Below, one piece after another: positions 9,045 through 17,142 of a stretch of DNA of 64,000 bases. The DNA lies in NCBI GenBank assembly GCA_963769605.1, contig CAVYML010000002.1:248001-312000 (forward strand), written 5' to 3'. The notes beneath the pieces are model-generated. The model was not told where the DNA came from, did no database searches, and saw only the letters and a program-made list of their open reading frames with translations. A program made the position numbers and the translations under genes. Every line of letters starts with the position of its first letter. The first letter of the stretch is position 1. The DNA is from Fen-1254 sp963769605. Lineage in GTDB: Bacteria > Bacteroidota > Ignavibacteria > UBA10030.

Positions 9045-11270
9045 ATGAAACGCTATTGGATTGCTTTCGCTACAGTCATCGTTCTGGGTTTCTTGGTTCT
9101 CGGTTGGGCTGGTTGGCGCATTTATCAGGAAAAACCTCCGATTCCGGATTTGGTTGTTACTCAAAATGGAAAAGTGCTTATAGAATCCGGAGAAATTGCC
9201 GAAGGCCAGAATGTATGGCAAGCAATGGGTGGTATGGAACTAGGTTCCGTATGGGGCCATGGCAGCTATGTTGCTCCTGATTGGAGTGCAGATTGGTTGC
9301 ATAGAGAGTGCGTTTTCATATTAGAGGCATGGTCTATTCGTGATCAAGGAAAAAAGTATGTTGATCTTCCTACCGAGTTTCAAGCCCTGTATCGTGAACG
9401 CTTAGCTGAGATGATGCGAAAGAACACGTTCGATCCACAAACGGGAAAAATAGTTGTAGATTCCATTCGCGGAGAAGCATTCGAATCAAATGTTAGACAT
9501 TTTTCGCAAGTGTTTTCCGAAGGGAAATCTGAATATGCCATCCCCAGTGGAGCTCTTACAGACACTGTAAAACTTCGGCAGCTTTCAGCATTTTTCTTTT
9601 GGGCTTCGTGGGCTGCATCAACGAACCGTCCGGGGGACGAAGTTACATATACAAGCAATTGGCCGCATGAAGAGTTGGTGCAAAATCATCCTACGCCCGA
9701 TGCAGTAGTGTGGACTGGAGTGAGTATCATTTTACTTCTTGCCGGTATCGGAGCTATGGTATGGTATCATGCCTCGCAAAGCGCAGAATCCTTGCCGCAT
9801 CTCGTGCCTCAAACAGATCCTCTTTTTAATATTGAACATACGCCATCACAAAAAGCAACGTTAAAATATTTCTTTGTGGTAACGGCTTTACTTTTAGTGC
9901 AAGTTCTTGCCGGTATTATCACAGCACACTATGGTGTTGAAGGAAATGGATTCTATGGTATTCCAATGAGCAAATGGCTGCCATACGTGGTAACGAGAAC
10001 TTGGCACATTCAAATTGGAATATTCTGGATCGCCACAGCTTGGTTGGCTGCTGGCCTTTATATTGTTCCAGCGGTTAGCGGAGTAGAATTAAAAGGACAG
10101 CGTTTTGGGGTCAATGTCCTCTTTGGTGCCTTGTTGTTAATCGTTGTTGGGTCCTTAACAGGAGAACTTCTTAGTATCAATCATAAGCTTACTGGTGATG
10201 CGTGGTTCTATTTTGGACATCAAGGATATGAATATATCGATCTTGGACGAGTATGGCAAATAGCACTTACTATTGGCCTGTTTCTTTGGGTGTATTTAAT
10301 TGGACGAAATCTCTTTGTTGCTATTCGCCGCAATGATGAGCATAAATCCCTTATCATATTATTTCTTATAGCATCTGTTGCAATCGGCGGGTTTTATATG
10401 GCCGGCTTGATGTGGGGTAAACACACGAATCTTGCTATTGCAGAATACTGGCGCTGGTGGGTAGTGCATCTTTGGGTAGAAGGATTTTTCGAAGTCTTTG
10501 CCACGGTTGTTATTATCTTTATGTTTTCACGTTTGAAACTAATCAGAGTAAAGACGGCAAATACTGCTGTCATCCTTTCCTCAACCGTATATCTTTCTGG
10601 TGGTATTATAGGAACATTACATCATCTGTATTTTTCTGGAACACCGCTACATGTTCTTGCCTTAGGTGCTGTCTTCAGTGCATTGGAAGTTGTGCCGCTT
10701 GTTCTTGCCGGGTTTGAGGCATGGGAGAATTTAAAATTATCTCGTGCTGCGGATTGGGTAAAGAATTATAAATGGCCTATATATTTTTTCATTTCAGTAG
10801 CTTTTTGGAATATGATCGGTGCCGGACTCTTTGGATTCATGATCAATCCACCTATTGCGCTTTACTATATGCAGGGTTTAAATACAACACCTGTACACGG
10901 GCATGCTGCACTCTTTGGCGTCTACGGAATGCTGGGTATCGGATTGATGCTCTTTTGCATGCGAGTTATGTGGATCCAAAATGAATGGAATGAAGGCCTG
11001 TTGAAATTTTCTTTCTGGTCACTCAATATCGGTCTCATGGCAATGGTCGTTGGAAGCCTTTTACCGGTTGGTTTATTACAGACATGGGCGTCTGTTAAAT
11101 ATGGATATTGGTATGCCCGCAGTGCAGAATTTCTCTATTCACCGATTGTGCAGCCAATTAAATGGGCAAGGATATTCGGCGACACTATATTTGCCGCTGG
11201 AGTTCTTGCGCTCGTAGTATTTGTGGTAGGATTATTTTTTGGTTATTCGTTAAGAAAGCATAAGGAATAA
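9045..11270 (+). CDS. norZ: Quinol-dependent nitric oxide reductase (qNOR, single subunit)
   Basis: A 741-residue integral membrane protein that reduces two NO to N2O with electrons from quinol. The N-terminal membrane helix and periplasmic domain (EIAEGQNVWQAMGGMELGSVWGHGSY) are the NorC-like part fused to a NorB core, as in qNOR. Ligands visible: H321 (W-H-I-Q-I-G), H475 and E479 (VVHLWVEGFFEVF; non-haem iron and the conserved Glu), H526-H527 (GTLHHLYF), and H618/H620 (PVHGHAALFG, haem ligands). GAGGACG lies before the ATG. There is no separate norC gene nearby, which agrees with the quinol type. Substitution of the cytochrome-c binding CXXCH by a quinol site is expected; no CXXCH is present. 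Confidence 0.95.
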   Translation: MKRYWIAFATVIVLGFLVLGWAGWRIYQEKPPIPDLVVTQNGKVLIESGEIAEGQNVWQAMGGMELGSVWGHGSYVAPDWSADWLHRECVFILEAWSIRDQGKKYVDLPTEFQALYRERLAEMMRKNTFDPQTGKIVVDSIRGEAFESNVRHFSQVFSEGKSEYAIPSGALTDTVKLRQLSAFFFWASWAASTNRPGDEVTYTSNWPHEELVQNHPTPDAVVWTGVSIILLLAGIGAMVWYHASQSAESLPHLVPQTDPLFNIEHTPSQKATLKYFFVVTALLLVQVLAGIITAHYGVEGNGFYGIPMSKWLPYVVTRTWHIQIGIFWIATAWLAAGLYIVPAVSGVELKGQRFGVNVLFGALLLIVVGSLTGELLSINHKLTGDAWFYFGHQGYEYIDLGRVWQIALTIGLFLWVYLIGRNLFVAIRRNDEHKSLIILFLIASVAIGGFYMAGLMWGKHTNLAIAEYWRWWVVHLWVEGFFEVFATVVIIFMFSRLKLIRVKTANTAVILSSTVYLSGGIIGTLHHLYFSGTPLHVLALGAVFSALEVVPLVLAGFEAWENLKLSRAADWVKNYKWPIYFFISVAFWNMIGAGLFGFMINPPIALYYMQGLNTTPVHGHAALFGVYGMLGIGLMLFCMRVMWIQNEWNEGLLKFSFWSLNIGLMAMVVGSLLPVGLLQTWASVKYGYWYARSAEFLYSPIVQPIKWARIFGDTIFAAGVLALVVFVVGLFFGYSLRKHKE

Positions 11271-11394
11271 ACGCGGAGAACAAAATTGTCCTGCATTATG
11301 AGTCATTGAATTAGAGGAGTCACATTTTGGCTCCCCTTTTTCTTTGTTCTGCGATTCAATCAATTAATAAAACAGCCCAACTGAGATTGTATAT
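11271..11394 (+). other. Intergenic tail after norZ
   Basis: A weak stem is formed by GAGGAGTCACATTTTGGCTCCCC followed by a T-rich run (about 11312-11345). It could end the NO operon on the plus strand (GGAG...CTCC, then CCTTTTTCTTTG). Confidence 0.4.
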
Positions 11395-11721
11395 TCAGTT
11401 CGTATCCATACTTACCTTCCATTGGGCTTTATCAAGCAGCAGTTTCATTCCGTATTCTTTGTCGTTCAGCTTAGGTAATGAACGAATTATATCGGCCAGC
11501 TGCCGGACGGTTTTGGTTTTCTCCCCTAACAACTCGTCTGGAATAATAATGCCATACAGCAATTCCAGGACACAAATCGCTACTAAAAAATCTTCTTTAT
11601 CGAATTGGCTGATTGGTCAGTTGACATCGATATCCTTCGAGTGCATGAAGAAAAGCAGTACAAATAATATGTGATTATCTGCATCCTGACTATTTATCAG
11701 TGCGTAAACTAGATCGGTCAT
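11395..11721 (-). pseudogene. Small hypothetical gene with an in-frame TGA
   Basis: Read on the minus strand from the ATG at 11719-11721, which has a perfect AAAGGAGG site just upstream, the frame gives 34 residues, a TGA (11617-11619), and then continues without another stop for 73 more. The post-stop part has clear coding character: QFDKEDFLVAICVLELL, then TVRQLADIIRSLPKL. The strong Shine-Dalgarno and continued frame argue for one gene of about 108 residues with a single nonsense change, or a consensus error. The sequence around TVRQLADII faintly recalls an acyl-carrier-like segment, but I do not assign a family. It is divergent from the next gene, 70 bases away. The plus-strand frame across the same bases is a shadow. 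Confidence 0.6.
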
Positions 11722-11791
11722 AAGCCTCCTTTCAGTCTATAGAATCTTATACCGTTTTGTATAGCATAAGAAAGAATAGAAAGGAGGAAAC

Positions 11792-12286
11792 ATGTCCGAA
11801 CAAGAATATGAAGAGCTCTGGCAATACAGCGAGCAGTTCACTAAGGATAAACTTCAGCGGTCTGAATTAGTCACATTGGCATGGCACGCTGGCCTGAAAC
11901 TTGGCAATCGTCGTTCAATGGGTTTGATGAAAAGCATTATGCACTTCAGAAGCAAAGAATTGTATAAACGTAGCGCATTCCCAGTCAAAGAAGTCGGCAA
12001 AGGGGGAATAGATGCTTGGAATCAACGTCACCGAGTTTACCTTGATCAACCAGTCGATGACTGTCAAACATTGGCAGAGTTTCTGCTCCCAGTCAAGATA
12101 ACGCCGCTGGACTTCACGATCACAAACGATTTCCTCGGTTCATTAAGCGACTGCGAAATGAACATCATGAACGATCTCGCAGCTGGCTACAACCTGAAAG
12201 AAATATCCGCACGAAACGCAATCACCTAATCTCGCATCCCCGCTATCCGACAATCTCTCCAAGTTAAAGCCGTTGCATACCTCTAA
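11792..12286 (+). pseudogene. Sigma-70 region-4-like DNA-binding protein, in-frame TAA near the end
   Basis: An AAAGGAGG site precedes the ATG. The first 145 residues end in LSDCEMNIMNDLAAGYNLKEISARNAIT; a TAA (12227-12229) follows. The same frame then continues as SRIPAIRQSLQVKAVAYL to a second stop at 12284-12286. The whole C-terminus reads like the sigma-region-4/LuxR-type helix-turn-helix, in which the second half (S-R-I-x-x-I-R-Q-S-L) is the recognition helix and what follows. The in-frame stop therefore cuts the recognition helix. A single C-to-T change (CAA or CAG to a stop) would explain it. An apparent decayed relative of its 5' end lies at 39336-39395. Target genes are unknown. Confidence 0.6.
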
Positions 12287-12287
12287 C

Positions 12288-12530
12288 GGTGGAGAAGAGC
12301 GTAAGTGGGTGCGCTTTTCTTTTCGGTTTCAAAAAGAGCCTCAACCCGTGATTCCCGATGAGAGCCTAAGAGTTACTTCTACTTCAGGATAGGAGAGGAA
12401 TGAATGTCGAACAGAGGGTAGAAGTGGTTTCCAGGAAATTTTTATTTTTTGGAAAATATGCTTCTTATGGGCGCTTGCATATTGCTATAGCAATATATAA
12501 ATTTGAATCATTATAACAACGGTGAATGCC
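12288..12530 (+). repeat. Long direct repeat LR, copy 1 (about 240 bp)
   Basis: The region matches 44400-44680 in order. Shared blocks include GTAAGTGGGTGCGCTTTTCTT, TCAGGATAGGAGAGGAAT, GTCGAACAGAGGGTAGAAG, TGGTTTCCAG, TTATGGGCGCTTGC and ATAAATTTGA, plus a closing AACGGTGA-like block (each a fragment of the longer match). It starts with a GC-rich stem and a T-run that look like a terminator. Both copies stand about 60-110 bases upstream of a frameshifted, repeat-rich secreted protein gene with a T9SS tail. A short conserved reading frame (N-V-E-Q-R-V-E-V-V-S-R) crosses both copies, with a synonymous change. Confidence 0.7.
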
Positions 12531-12586
12531 TCAAGGCTATATCGTTGAAGGGGAAAAACATCCACCACAATAATGCTATCTTTTAT

Positions 12587-14121
12587 ATGAGAACTCGTTT
12601 AATTATAATTTGCAGTTTTTTATTCCTTAATCATTTTACTAGTCCTCTTCTCTGTCAAGACAGTCTTTATCTAGTAGGCACAATAATAGGTGAGTCAAAT
12701 GCGAAAAGAATTACCGGTGTAAAAGGAATTGGCGATGTGAATGGAGATGGCTATGGCGATTTTATGGTTACGACGGCCGATAACACGGTTAGACTTTATC
12801 TTGGTTCAAAAAATTTTAACCTTACTCCATCTGTTGTTTTCCATTATCCGGGGAAATACAGTTCGTATACATTTGGAGGATGCGCAGGAATAGGTGATGT
12901 GAATGGAGATGGCTACAATGATTTTGTCATTAAAGCTGTATTTTCCGATGAGGATTATTCTCCAAAGGGACAAGTTTTTGTGTATTACGGTGGACCAAAT
13001 ATAGATACAATTCCAAAATATGAATTTCATGATCCATGGATACAAGATTACTTGGTCTTGATGTCGAAGGAGTTGGAGACATTAATAAGGATGGATATAA
13101 TGATTTTATTGTTAGTGATCCATATAACTGGACAGATGGGATAGCGAGGGTGTATTTGTTCTGGGGAGGAGATTCTATCTCTTTTGCAAGGAGCACAGTT
13201 TTTAGTGATTCTGTGTTGGGCTTTTTTGGAACCAGTGTGGCTAATATTGGTGACATTAATGGAGACGGCTTTGATGATCTCGCCATTGGGGCAGATAATG
13301 AAAATAAGGTCTATTACTATTATTGTGGAAACCCGATGATTGTGAACCCGGGTATGGTTGTCTCCTTAAATGCTCAAGAAATAGGAATGGCTGGATATCT
13401 AAATAGATCTGGAATTGAAGATTACTTCATTTCAGACGGTCTTATTTATTTTTTTTCGGGGAAGAGTCTTCTATTTACTATAAATTGGTTTGATTTAGGT
13501 GGTAGTGGCTATGTTAATGTCCAATCTAATTGTGATTTGAATAACGATGGATACAGTGACTATATCATCGGGAATACAGACTATATAAATTCTGATAGTG
13601 TCATGGTAGGGGGAGCTTTTGTATATTTTGGAGGGAAAATAATAGATACTGTTTATAGGTTTAAGCTCGAAGGTGAACATAAATGGGATGAGTTTTCTAA
13701 GATTATGACTACGGTAGATATAAATGGCGATGGATATGACGAATTATTCATTATGGCACCTGGTTATCCTGATTACAATAATCCATTGGGCAAAGTTTAT
13801 ATCTATTCATGTAAAAAAAATCTATCCGATGTAAAAGTAAACAAACAAACCTCTCCTTATAACTTTGATTTATATCAGAACTATCCCGATCCTTTTGACC
13901 CAAGCACTGTCATCAGTTATCAAATAGCAAGCGCCGGTAAGGTCAGTTTAAAGGTTTATGATTTGTTGGGACGAGAAGTCGCAACACTTGTCAATGGTGT
14001 AAGAGCAGCAGGAAATTACACGACTACGTTTAATGCCGTGAATTTGCCGAGTGGTGTGTATTTCTATAGATTGCAAGCGGGCATATTTATGCAGACAAAA
14101 ATAATGCTGGTGCTTAAATAG
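12587..14121 (+). pseudogene. FG-GAP/integrin-like repeat protein with T9SS tail, frameshifted
   Basis: Two overlapping frames form one protein. The first (ATG 12587; signal peptide M-R-T-R-L-I-I-I-C...LLCQD) carries FG-GAP repeats: GIGDVNGDGYGDFMV and GIGDVNGDGYNDFVI. At about 13036-13060 the reading moves to the other frame and continues GVGDINKDGYNDFIVSDPY, NIGDINGDGFDDLAIGADN and DINGDGYDELFIMAPGY. It ends in a T9SS type A tail (LYQNYPDPFDPSTVISY...GVYFYRLQAG...KIMLVLK). The D-x-N-x-D-G-x-x-D loops are calcium-binding blades of a beta-propeller. The shift is -1 relative to the first frame: a one-base loss, a sequencing error, or much less likely a programmed shift. When intact it would be a surface or secreted propeller. 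Confidence 0.85.
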
Positions 14122-14140
14122 TATCAAGTGATACCGATGA

Positions 14141-14200
14141 ATCACCGAGGCCATTCGCGGCTTTCGGGAGCGGCGATCTCATTGTAGGAATAATCCAATA
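14141..14200 (+). repeat. Interspersed hairpin repeat family A, copy 1
   Basis: Contains GAGGCCATTCGCGGC, TTCGGGAGCGGCGATCTC and ATTGTAGGAATAAT. The same blocks recur at 14881, 16114, 43630, 47214, 48431 and 51001. It lies between the FG-GAP gene and a membrane protein gene, and TTAGCTGGCAACGAAGG follows just before the next ATG. Confidence 0.65.
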
Positions 14201-14233
14201 TGGAATTCATTAGCTGGCAACGAAGGATAATAA

Positions 14234-14809
14234 ATGGATACATTGACTCAAGTTTTATTGACAAGACATATTCCGCCTGCAACACAAATCTCGTTTAGCG
14301 AATGGATTTATATCGCTCAAGCGGTTATTATGCTATTGACTGGTATTGTCATTGTTTGGTACACAATCGAAACAGCTAGAATCAGAAAAGAAACCAGCAT
14401 CCAGAATACCATGCTTGCCGAGCAACTTAGATTAATGCAATCAATTCGACAGCATGAGATGGTCAAGGAACAACAAGAACTTGCCAAGGAAATTAGTTTT
14501 ATCAAACCATATTTCAGATTTGGTGGAGGTAGCAATGGAGGTAATCAGGCTTCATGGGATTTTACGAATAAAGGTGGTCCAGCAAAAAAACTTAGTAGTA
14601 AGGCATTAGGTTCTTTTCATGTTAGTATAAGTCCAAGCCGCTTTCTTGATACAAATGAAGAAGGTCATGTTAATTTTTCGGCCACAGATTTAAAAAGGGA
14701 TGAAAAGTACCCATTTGAGATAATTTGTTTAGACAAACTTGGCAATCAACATATCTTCAAATATTACATGCATCATTTTCATGGCATTTTTGAAGAAGAG
14801 ACAAATTAA
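14234..14809 (+). CDS. Membrane-anchored coiled-coil hypothetical protein
   Basis: A 191-residue protein with one transmembrane helix (about 25-47, IYIAQAVIMLLTGIVIVWYTI). A charged, Gln/Glu-rich coiled coil follows (about 48-90), then a soluble C-terminal domain of about 100 residues containing DFTNKGGPAKKLSS and IICLDKLGNQHIFKYYMHHF. I do not recognise the family. The layout (helix, short coiled coil, beta-rich domain) is common in single-pass proteins of unknown role. The soluble end probably faces the cytoplasm, because positively charged residues follow the helix. Confidence 0.6.
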   Translation: MDTLTQVLLTRHIPPATQISFSEWIYIAQAVIMLLTGIVIVWYTIETARIRKETSIQNTMLAEQLRLMQSIRQHEMVKEQQELAKEISFIKPYFRFGGGSNGGNQASWDFTNKGGPAKKLSSKALGSFHVSISPSRFLDTNEEGHVNFSATDLKRDEKYPFEIICLDKLGNQHIFKYYMHHFHGIFEEETN

Positions 14810-14880
14810 TATCCGTTGTCAGTCAACTATTTTAAAAAGGAAAGACTTCCCGCAGAGCGGGATTTCGAAGGTTCAACAAG

Positions 14881-14945
14881 TAAATAATATTCTCCCGGTG
14901 CGTTTTGCGCCAGCGCAAAGCCATCAGCAGATTGTAGGAGAATAC
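14881..14945 (+). repeat. Interspersed hairpin repeat family A, copy 2
   Basis: AATAATATTCTCCCGGTGCG is followed by a small GCGCCAGCGC inverted segment, then GCCATCAGCAGATTGTAGGAGAAT. It keeps the same order as the copy at 47250. Confidence 0.55.
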
Positions 14946-15004
14946 ACTGCACTATATTGTTAAAGAGTAAATTTGTTAATCACTTTTCAAAGAGGAATGT
15001 TATA

Positions 15005-15265
15005 ATGGAAAATATTAACGTTGTTATAGATTCGAAGTGGGTTAAAAGAATAAATTCTCCCATTTACAAAATAATCCAGCCATTAATCGGTGTTTCTATT
15101 AGTTTTGCACCCCTATTTTTATATTTCGCAGGGGAATGGGGCTTGAGAGGCTTGTCTACGTGGCTGATTTTTATAATTTGTTAGGGAATTATTTTTCTCG
15201 TTTCTACTTTTTATATCGGATTTGCTCTTTCCGTCATTAAACAAATTCGAAGGAAGGAGGGCTGA
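15005..15265 (+). pseudogene. Small two-helix membrane protein with in-frame TAG
   Basis: From the ATG at 15005 the frame gives MENINVVIDSKWVKRI and a first membrane helix, and reaches STWLIFIIC before a TAG (15182-15184). The frame goes on as GIIFLVSTFYIGFALSVIKQIRRKEG to a TGA at 15263-15265. The post-stop part is a clean second transmembrane helix with a positively charged end, so the two halves belong together as an 86-residue protein. The lesion is a single nonsense codon. The family is not recognised. It may alternatively be translated only as the short form. Confidence 0.5.
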
Positions 15266-15489
15266 CGAGCAGTTTAAGCGGAATTATAAAACACTCAGTC
15301 GAATTGCTATTCTTTTTGTTCGGATGTATAAAGTGAATCCAGCATGTCTTCACGGCACATGAAATATGGAGATGATACCGGTCATCTTTTTCTGGCCCGA
15401 TATGTCGAAACCGATATAGTAACTGAACTTAAATATTATTTAATCATATTCACGAGCAAGATAACAAAAATCGAAATACTGCGATCTAT

Positions 15490-15966
15490 ATGAAAAGAAA
15501 AGCATTATATAGCATTGTATTTGTGTTTTTGCTGATAGACCTATTTATCCTTGAAGAATGCAAAGCGCAACCGGTTTGGTTTATTAGTCCCGGTGTGAAA
15601 GTGGGATATGTCCTTGGAAATAACGGCGGGTTCATCTATGGCTTCGAACTTAGCACAACAGTCGTTGGAAACAGAAATAAATACGGCGTTTTTATCTCAA
15701 CAGAATATTTTCATTCTACGAGCATCGTTCATTTTGGTATAGAAGTATTTCCTGAGGTATTCTATGGATTGTCAATTGGTCCTTCTTTCGTAACAACGAA
15801 TCAAGTAACAAAAATTGGGGTCTCAACTACTCTTTTCGGAGGATTGTTTATATTACCGTATTATCGTTTTACATATGTCTCAGATTCTCTTTGCATGCAT
15901 GAGGTTGGGACATTTCTAAAATTAACGATACCTATGCAAAATATTCCGCAAAGTGGATCTGATTGA
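15490..15966 (+). CDS. Exported beta-rich hypothetical protein
   Basis: A 158-residue product with a signal peptide (MKRK start, long hydrophobic core, C-K-A-Q cleavage). The mature part alternates hydrophobic and polar residues and is rich in G, F and Y: GVKVGYVLGNNGGFIYGFELS and YGLSIGPSFV. This suggests an outer-membrane barrel of about 8 strands. I recognise no specific family. It stands alone between two repeat-bearing spacers. Confidence 0.55.
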   Translation: MKRKALYSIVFVFLLIDLFILEECKAQPVWFISPGVKVGYVLGNNGGFIYGFELSTTVVGNRNKYGVFISTEYFHSTSIVHFGIEVFPEVFYGLSIGPSFVTTNQVTKIGVSTTLFGGLFILPYYRFTYVSDSLCMHEVGTFLKLTIPMQNIPQSGSD

Positions 15967-16113
15967 ACTATATTCTTTAAAGTTGACTGATTTAAAATTA
16001 TTTGATTCTCTTTAAGTTTATAAGAAAAATACTTATGGAATTAAATATTTATCAATCGCACCTCATGAGCGACTCAAAGTGCCGGAAAAATAAAGCAGGT
16101 GAAAAATCTTCGG

Positions 16114-16170
16114 ATATCATCACCAAGGCCATTCGCGGCTTGCGGGAGCCGATCTTATTGAATGATGATT
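16114..16170 (+). repeat. Interspersed hairpin repeat family A, copy 3
   Basis: ATCATCACCAAGGCCATTCGCGGC-TTGCGGGAGCCGATCTTATTG (split here at the hyphen) aligns with the copy at 14141. It stands 52 bases before the next start codon. Confidence 0.6.
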
Positions 16171-16221
16171 GACTACCCGGGCATTTATCTTATACTATAG
16201 AAATCGTTGGAGTGTTGGTAA

Positions 16222-16830
16222 ATGAAGATGAGAATGAAAAAGAATTCCCAATATTTATTGTTCGCAATTATTGTCGTCTTTTTCTTTGATTTTGGATGTA
16301 AAAATAGTAATCCATTGAATGCATCTGAGCAAAAGAATAATGTAATTTGGCCTCTTGCAATCGGCAATCGATGGAATTATCAACTTGATTATTATGATAC
16401 GCTGGGTAATTATCAAAGAAGTTACTATGATACGATGATGATAACATCCGACACGGTTATTTCTAATGAAACCTGGTATAATGGAATCTATGGATCTTGC
16501 ACAAATCGCATCGATGGATTCTATACACATTCTCTTGGTGCAAATCCAAGTCTTATGTTTAAATATCCCGTATCTGTAGGTGATTCAATACCATTTGGAA
16601 CTTATAATTATATAAAGTTTTTATCACATATAGATACAATTGTAGTCAATGATCAAGTTTACTCCACTTATAGGTACGATGGTAGATATCAAGACAGTAC
16701 CGGTCGAAACGTTGCTTATAATAGATTTTATCTCGTTCCCAATTTAGGAATGGTTCAGCAAGAATATTATGCACCATCGTTGGATCGTGTTTTAATACGT
16801 GCATGGCTCCTTTCATATAGTTTATATTAG
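16222..16830 (+). CDS. Lipoprotein of unknown function
   Basis: A 202-residue protein with a lipoprotein signal (basic start, hydrophobic F/V/I core, F-D-F-G-C lipobox, then N/S-rich linker). The body begins with PLAIGNRWNYQLDYYDTLGN, a phrase common in uncharacterised Bacteroidota and Ignavibacteria lipoproteins, and is rich in Y, D and T. No catalytic motif is visible. It is expected in the outer or inner membrane facing the periplasm. Confidence 0.65.
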   Translation: MKMRMKKNSQYLLFAIIVVFFFDFGCKNSNPLNASEQKNNVIWPLAIGNRWNYQLDYYDTLGNYQRSYYDTMMITSDTVISNETWYNGIYGSCTNRIDGFYTHSLGANPSLMFKYPVSVGDSIPFGTYNYIKFLSHIDTIVVNDQVYSTYRYDGRYQDSTGRNVAYNRFYLVPNLGMVQQEYYAPSLDRVLIRAWLLSYSLY

Positions 16831-17138
16831 CGCTGTCTGCTGTGTATAAAGTCAAGACCTACCCACATCAGTAGAAGAATGAACCTTGCTCTCCAGATTC
16901 GAAGTTTTGCCATCTTATCACTTCGCCAAATCCCTATACACAGTGGCAAAGTGGAGAAATCCCCTTTGGCAAAGCTGTTGGCAAACTAAACCTTGCCATT
17001 GCACTCGCAGCCTAAGCAAATTGGCAAAATGGCGAAATACTTCCCCCGTGGTGAAAGCTGCGGGGGATTTTTTATTATACTGGATTCATATAGGACATCC
17101 AAGTCGTAAGATAGTTTATTACAATAAATATCCATTCT
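16831..17138. other. Intergenic region with short TGGCAAA repeats
   Basis: No gene. The core TGGCAAA recurs at about 16943, 16967, 16979 and 17012, mixed with GCCAAAT/TTGCC versions. The stretch ends in the terminator at 17042-17073 and then AT-rich DNA into which the IS1182-type element has inserted. Confidence 0.5.
17042..17073 (+). terminator. Rho-independent terminator
   Basis: The stem TCCCCCG/CGGGGGA with a 12-base loop is followed directly by TTTTTT. It ends transcription from the lipoprotein gene before the insertion sequence. Confidence 0.75.
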
Positions 17139-17142
17139 CTAG

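Noticed and set aside
11327..11674. Plus-strand 115-residue ORF
   Set aside because: It overlaps the minus-strand gene 11395-11721, which has the perfect ribosome site and coding-like sequence; the plus frame has neither.
13030..13062. Programmed frameshift in the FG-GAP gene
   Set aside because: No slippery heptamer or stimulator is visible, and other one-base lesions nearby make mutation or error more likely.
12930..13286. Minus-strand 118-residue ORF
   Set aside because: It is antisense to the FG-GAP repeats; the repetitive calcium loops on the plus strand explain the open frame.
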